Assembly: GCA_017694255.1 (NCBI GenBank) | Contig: JADINC010000044.1 | Coordinates: 1-33,512, forward strand | Length of the DNA stretch: 33,512 bases | Direction: 5' to 3' | Source of the DNA: Candidatus Enterousia avistercoris | GTDB lineage: Bacteria > Pseudomonadota > Alphaproteobacteria > Rs-D84 | In this document: positions 31,542 through 33,512 of the stretch, one piece after another | Layout of the letters: each line of letters starts with the position of its first letter | How positions within the stretch are numbered: position 1 is the stretch's first letter | The notes under the pieces: model-generated | Databases searched by the model: none | What the model saw: the letters and a program-made list of their open reading frames with translations, nothing else | What the model was told of the DNA's origin: nothing | Translations under genes and position numbers: made by a program

Positions 31542-33512
31542 ATGGCAGACGATATTAAGAAAATCCATGAACGCGAAGAAAAATGGCAACGCCGTTGGGC
31601 GGACGCCGGTGTATTCACCCCTAAAAATGACGGTTCAAAGCAACCGTTTTATATGTTGGCAGAATTTCCATTTCCATCGGGTACAGGGCTGCATGGTGGT
31701 CACATGTTGAATTACACCGGTTGTGATGTTATGGCGCGTTTTCGCCGTATGCAGGGTTATGATGTCTTGTTCCCATTGGGGTTTGATTCATTGGGTATTT
31801 CAGCAGAAAACTATGCGACCAAGGTGGGCCAGCATCCGTCTGTGGTTGTCGCGGATTTGATAAAAAAGTTCACTAAAAACATGGTGGATATGGGGTGGTC
31901 GATTGATTTGAAATCGCAAATTGCGACATCGGACCCTGAATACATTAAATGGACACAATGGATGTTTATTCAGTTCTTTAATACGGGGTTGGCGTACAAA
32001 TCTATGTTGCCGATGAATTGGTGCCCGAATTGTCGTACCACATTGACCAATGAAGAACTGGAAGATGGTAAATGCAATCGTTGTCATGGACCAGTTGAAA
32101 TTCGTGAAAAAATGCAGTGGAATCTGGCGATTACTAAATATGCCCAGCGTTTGTTAGATGGGTTAAGTGCGGTGGATTATCCAGAACGCGTAAAGCGCGA
32201 CCAGATAAACTGGATTGGTAAATCCACGGGTGCGGATGTTGATTTTATGGTTGGTGATGACGTGATGACCGTTTACACCACCCGCGTTGATACTATATTC
32301 GGTGCGACATTTTGTGCGATTGCGCCAGAACATAAGTTGGTTGCCAAGTGGTTGGCGGATGGGCGTATTAAAAACGCGGACGCAGTGCGTACGTATATAA
32401 AGCAGTCGGCCGAAAAATCTGAATTTGATCGTACGGATGCAACAAAAGAAAAAACAGGTGTGCGCCTGGATGGCATAATGGCGCGTAATCCATATACTGG
32501 GGATGAAATTCCGGTGTTTGTTGCAGACTATGTATTGGTGAATTATGCACATGGTACAATTATGGCGGTGCCGGCGCATGATGAACGCGACTGGGATTTT
32601 GCGAAAAAGTTTGATTTGAAAATCATTCCGGTTATCGATGGTGGCGAGCCAGATAAAGTTTGGACCGGGGATGGCGTGCACATTAATTCGGGATTCTTGG
32701 ATGGTATGAACAAGGCCGATGCAATTGCCGCCGCGATTAAGTATGGCGAAGAACATGACTTTGCGCGTCCGAAAACGCGATTCAAAATGACCGATTGGGG
32801 CTTTTCGCGCCAGATGTACTGGGGCGAACCAATCCCATTGGTATATTGTGAAAAATGTGGTTGGGTGCCGGTACCGGAATCTGAATTGCCGTTGATGCAA
32901 CCGTATATGGAAGACTATCGTCCAACAGAAGACGGTGAAAGTCCCCTGGCGCGCGCAACAGATTGGGTAAATACCACATGTCCAAAGTGTGGCGCGCCAG
33001 CGCGGAGAGAGACGGATACTATGCCGCAATGGGCAGGTTCATCGTGGTACTATATGCGGTATCTGGATCCACATAATGATAATGCGTTTTGTTCGCGTGA
33101 ACAGATGGAACGCTGGATGCCAGTTAATCACTATAACGGTGGGAACGAACACAATACGCGCCATTTGATTTATTCGCGTTTCTGGCACAAGGCTTTATAC
33201 GATTTAGGTTTTGTTAATACCGATGAACCGTATAAAAAACGTACCACGAATGGATTGCTGATGGGGTCAGACGGGAAAAAGATGTCTAAATCCGCTGGCA
33301 ATGGATTCCAGGTTGATGAAATGGTGGCACGTGTGGGGGCGGACGCCGCGCGTACAACAGTTTTATCGCTGGGGCCGTGGGATACGAATGTGAATTGGTC
33401 AGACGGTGCGCTGGCCGGGGTGCAAAGATTCTTGAAACGCGTGGAAAATATGGCGGATAATTTGACAGATGATGCCATGAATGCGGACCAGGAAAGATTG
33501 GTGCATCAATTA
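31542..33512 (+). CDS. leuS: Leucyl-tRNA synthetase, 5' part
   Basis: Class I synthetase that charges tRNA-Leu and edits mischarged tRNA. The frame runs off the window after 657 codons. The HIGH-type motif is HGGHMLNYT; MQGYDVLFPLGFDSLGISAEN follows. A zinc-binding insert (CPNC then CNRCHG), the CP1 editing domain (TRVDTIFGATF, and VPAHDERDWDF with its conserved Asp), a second Cys cluster (CEKCGW, CPKCGAP) with DTMPQWAGSSWYY, and KMSKS (GKKMSKSAGN) are all present in the right order. The start MADDIKKIHEREEKWQRRW has AGG nine bases upstream. G/T-rich third positions set it and tlyA apart from the rest of the window. Two tRNA-Leu genes are also present here (16.0-16.4 kb). Confidence 0.97.
   Translation, partial: MADDIKKIHEREEKWQRRWADAGVFTPKNDGSKQPFYMLAEFPFPSGTGLHGGHMLNYTGCDVMARFRRMQGYDVLFPLGFDSLGISAENYATKVGQHPSVVVADLIKKFTKNMVDMGWSIDLKSQIATSDPEYIKWTQWMFIQFFNTGLAYKSMLPMNWCPNCRTTLTNEELEDGKCNRCHGPVEIREKMQWNLAITKYAQRLLDGLSAVDYPERVKRDQINWIGKSTGADVDFMVGDDVMTVYTTRVDTIFGATFCAIAPEHKLVAKWLADGRIKNADAVRTYIKQSAEKSEFDRTDATKEKTGVRLDGIMARNPYTGDEIPVFVADYVLVNYAHGTIMAVPAHDERDWDFAKKFDLKIIPVIDGGEPDKVWTGDGVHINSGFLDGMNKADAIAAAIKYGEEHDFARPKTRFKMTDWGFSRQMYWGEPIPLVYCEKCGWVPVPESELPLMQPYMEDYRPTEDGESPLARATDWVNTTCPKCGAPARRETDTMPQWAGSSWYYMRYLDPHNDNAFCSREQMERWMPVNHYNGGNEHNTRHLIYSRFWHKALYDLGFVNTDEPYKKRTTNGLLMGSDGKKMSKSAGNGFQVDEMVARVGADAARTTVLSLGPWDTNVNWSDGALAGVQRFLKRVENMADNLTDDAMNADQERLVHQL

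Overview
The window looks like chromosomal DNA from an uncultured, probably host-associated alphaproteobacterium with moderate GC. The best lineage marker is gcrA (cell-cycle regulator, 10523-11068 on the minus strand). Adjacent lpxA-lpxB, bactofilin, an SlyB-like lipoprotein and a beta-barrel outer-membrane protein show a Gram-negative envelope. Many genes match no family I can name and encode small or large exported, cysteine-rich proteins, as expected of a poorly sampled lineage. The ends of tig (left) and leuS (right) lie outside the window.

Layout. 1-7.7 kb is mostly housekeeping: tig (3' end), thyA, an unknown 162-aa protein, a glycine-zipper lipoprotein, a small membrane protein, rpsA, adk, a CorA-type transporter, an anchored cysteine-containing protein and acpS. 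7.8-8.1 kb holds tRNA-Pro followed by a structured segment that ends in a second copy of the tRNA 3' end. 8.1-11.1 kb (minus strand) is gcrA plus a 792-aa single-pass protein with coiled coil, Pro/Glu repeats and a Cys-rich end. 11.1-15.5 kb is a tight four-gene unit: an A24 (prepilin-type) peptidase and three exported proteins of unknown function. 15.9-16.4 kb carries four tRNA genes on the minus strand (Leu, Ala, Leu, Val). 16.7-19.5 kb is one 927-aa exported protein with five C-x6-C motifs. 19.7-22.7 kb (minus) is lpxB, lpxA and a polytopic membrane protein. 22.8-25.5 kb is a four-gene run: methyltransferase, M23 peptidase, bactofilin, rpiB. 25.6-26.7 kb (minus) is a pair of paralogous exported proteins behind a leader with mutually exclusive hairpins. 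26.9-28.2 kb has no convincing gene but contains palindromic repeats, a short tandem repeat and a stretch of extreme C-over-G bias. 28.2-30.6 kb has mscL and aroK (minus) and an outer-membrane protein (plus). 30.75 kb to the end has tlyA and leuS.

Working together: lpxA/lpxB supply lipid A; the M23 peptidase-bactofilin pair probably shapes the wall; rpsA, leuS, tlyA, the methyltransferase and the tRNA genes serve translation. The exported proteins and the A24 peptidase may build an undescribed surface structure. Strand composition changes sign near 30.6-30.75 kb in the direction expected of a replication origin. Four housekeeping genes (adk, the methyltransferase, aroK, tlyA) appear to start directly at their transcription start sites (leaderless mRNAs). 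All readings are by eye, with no database search.
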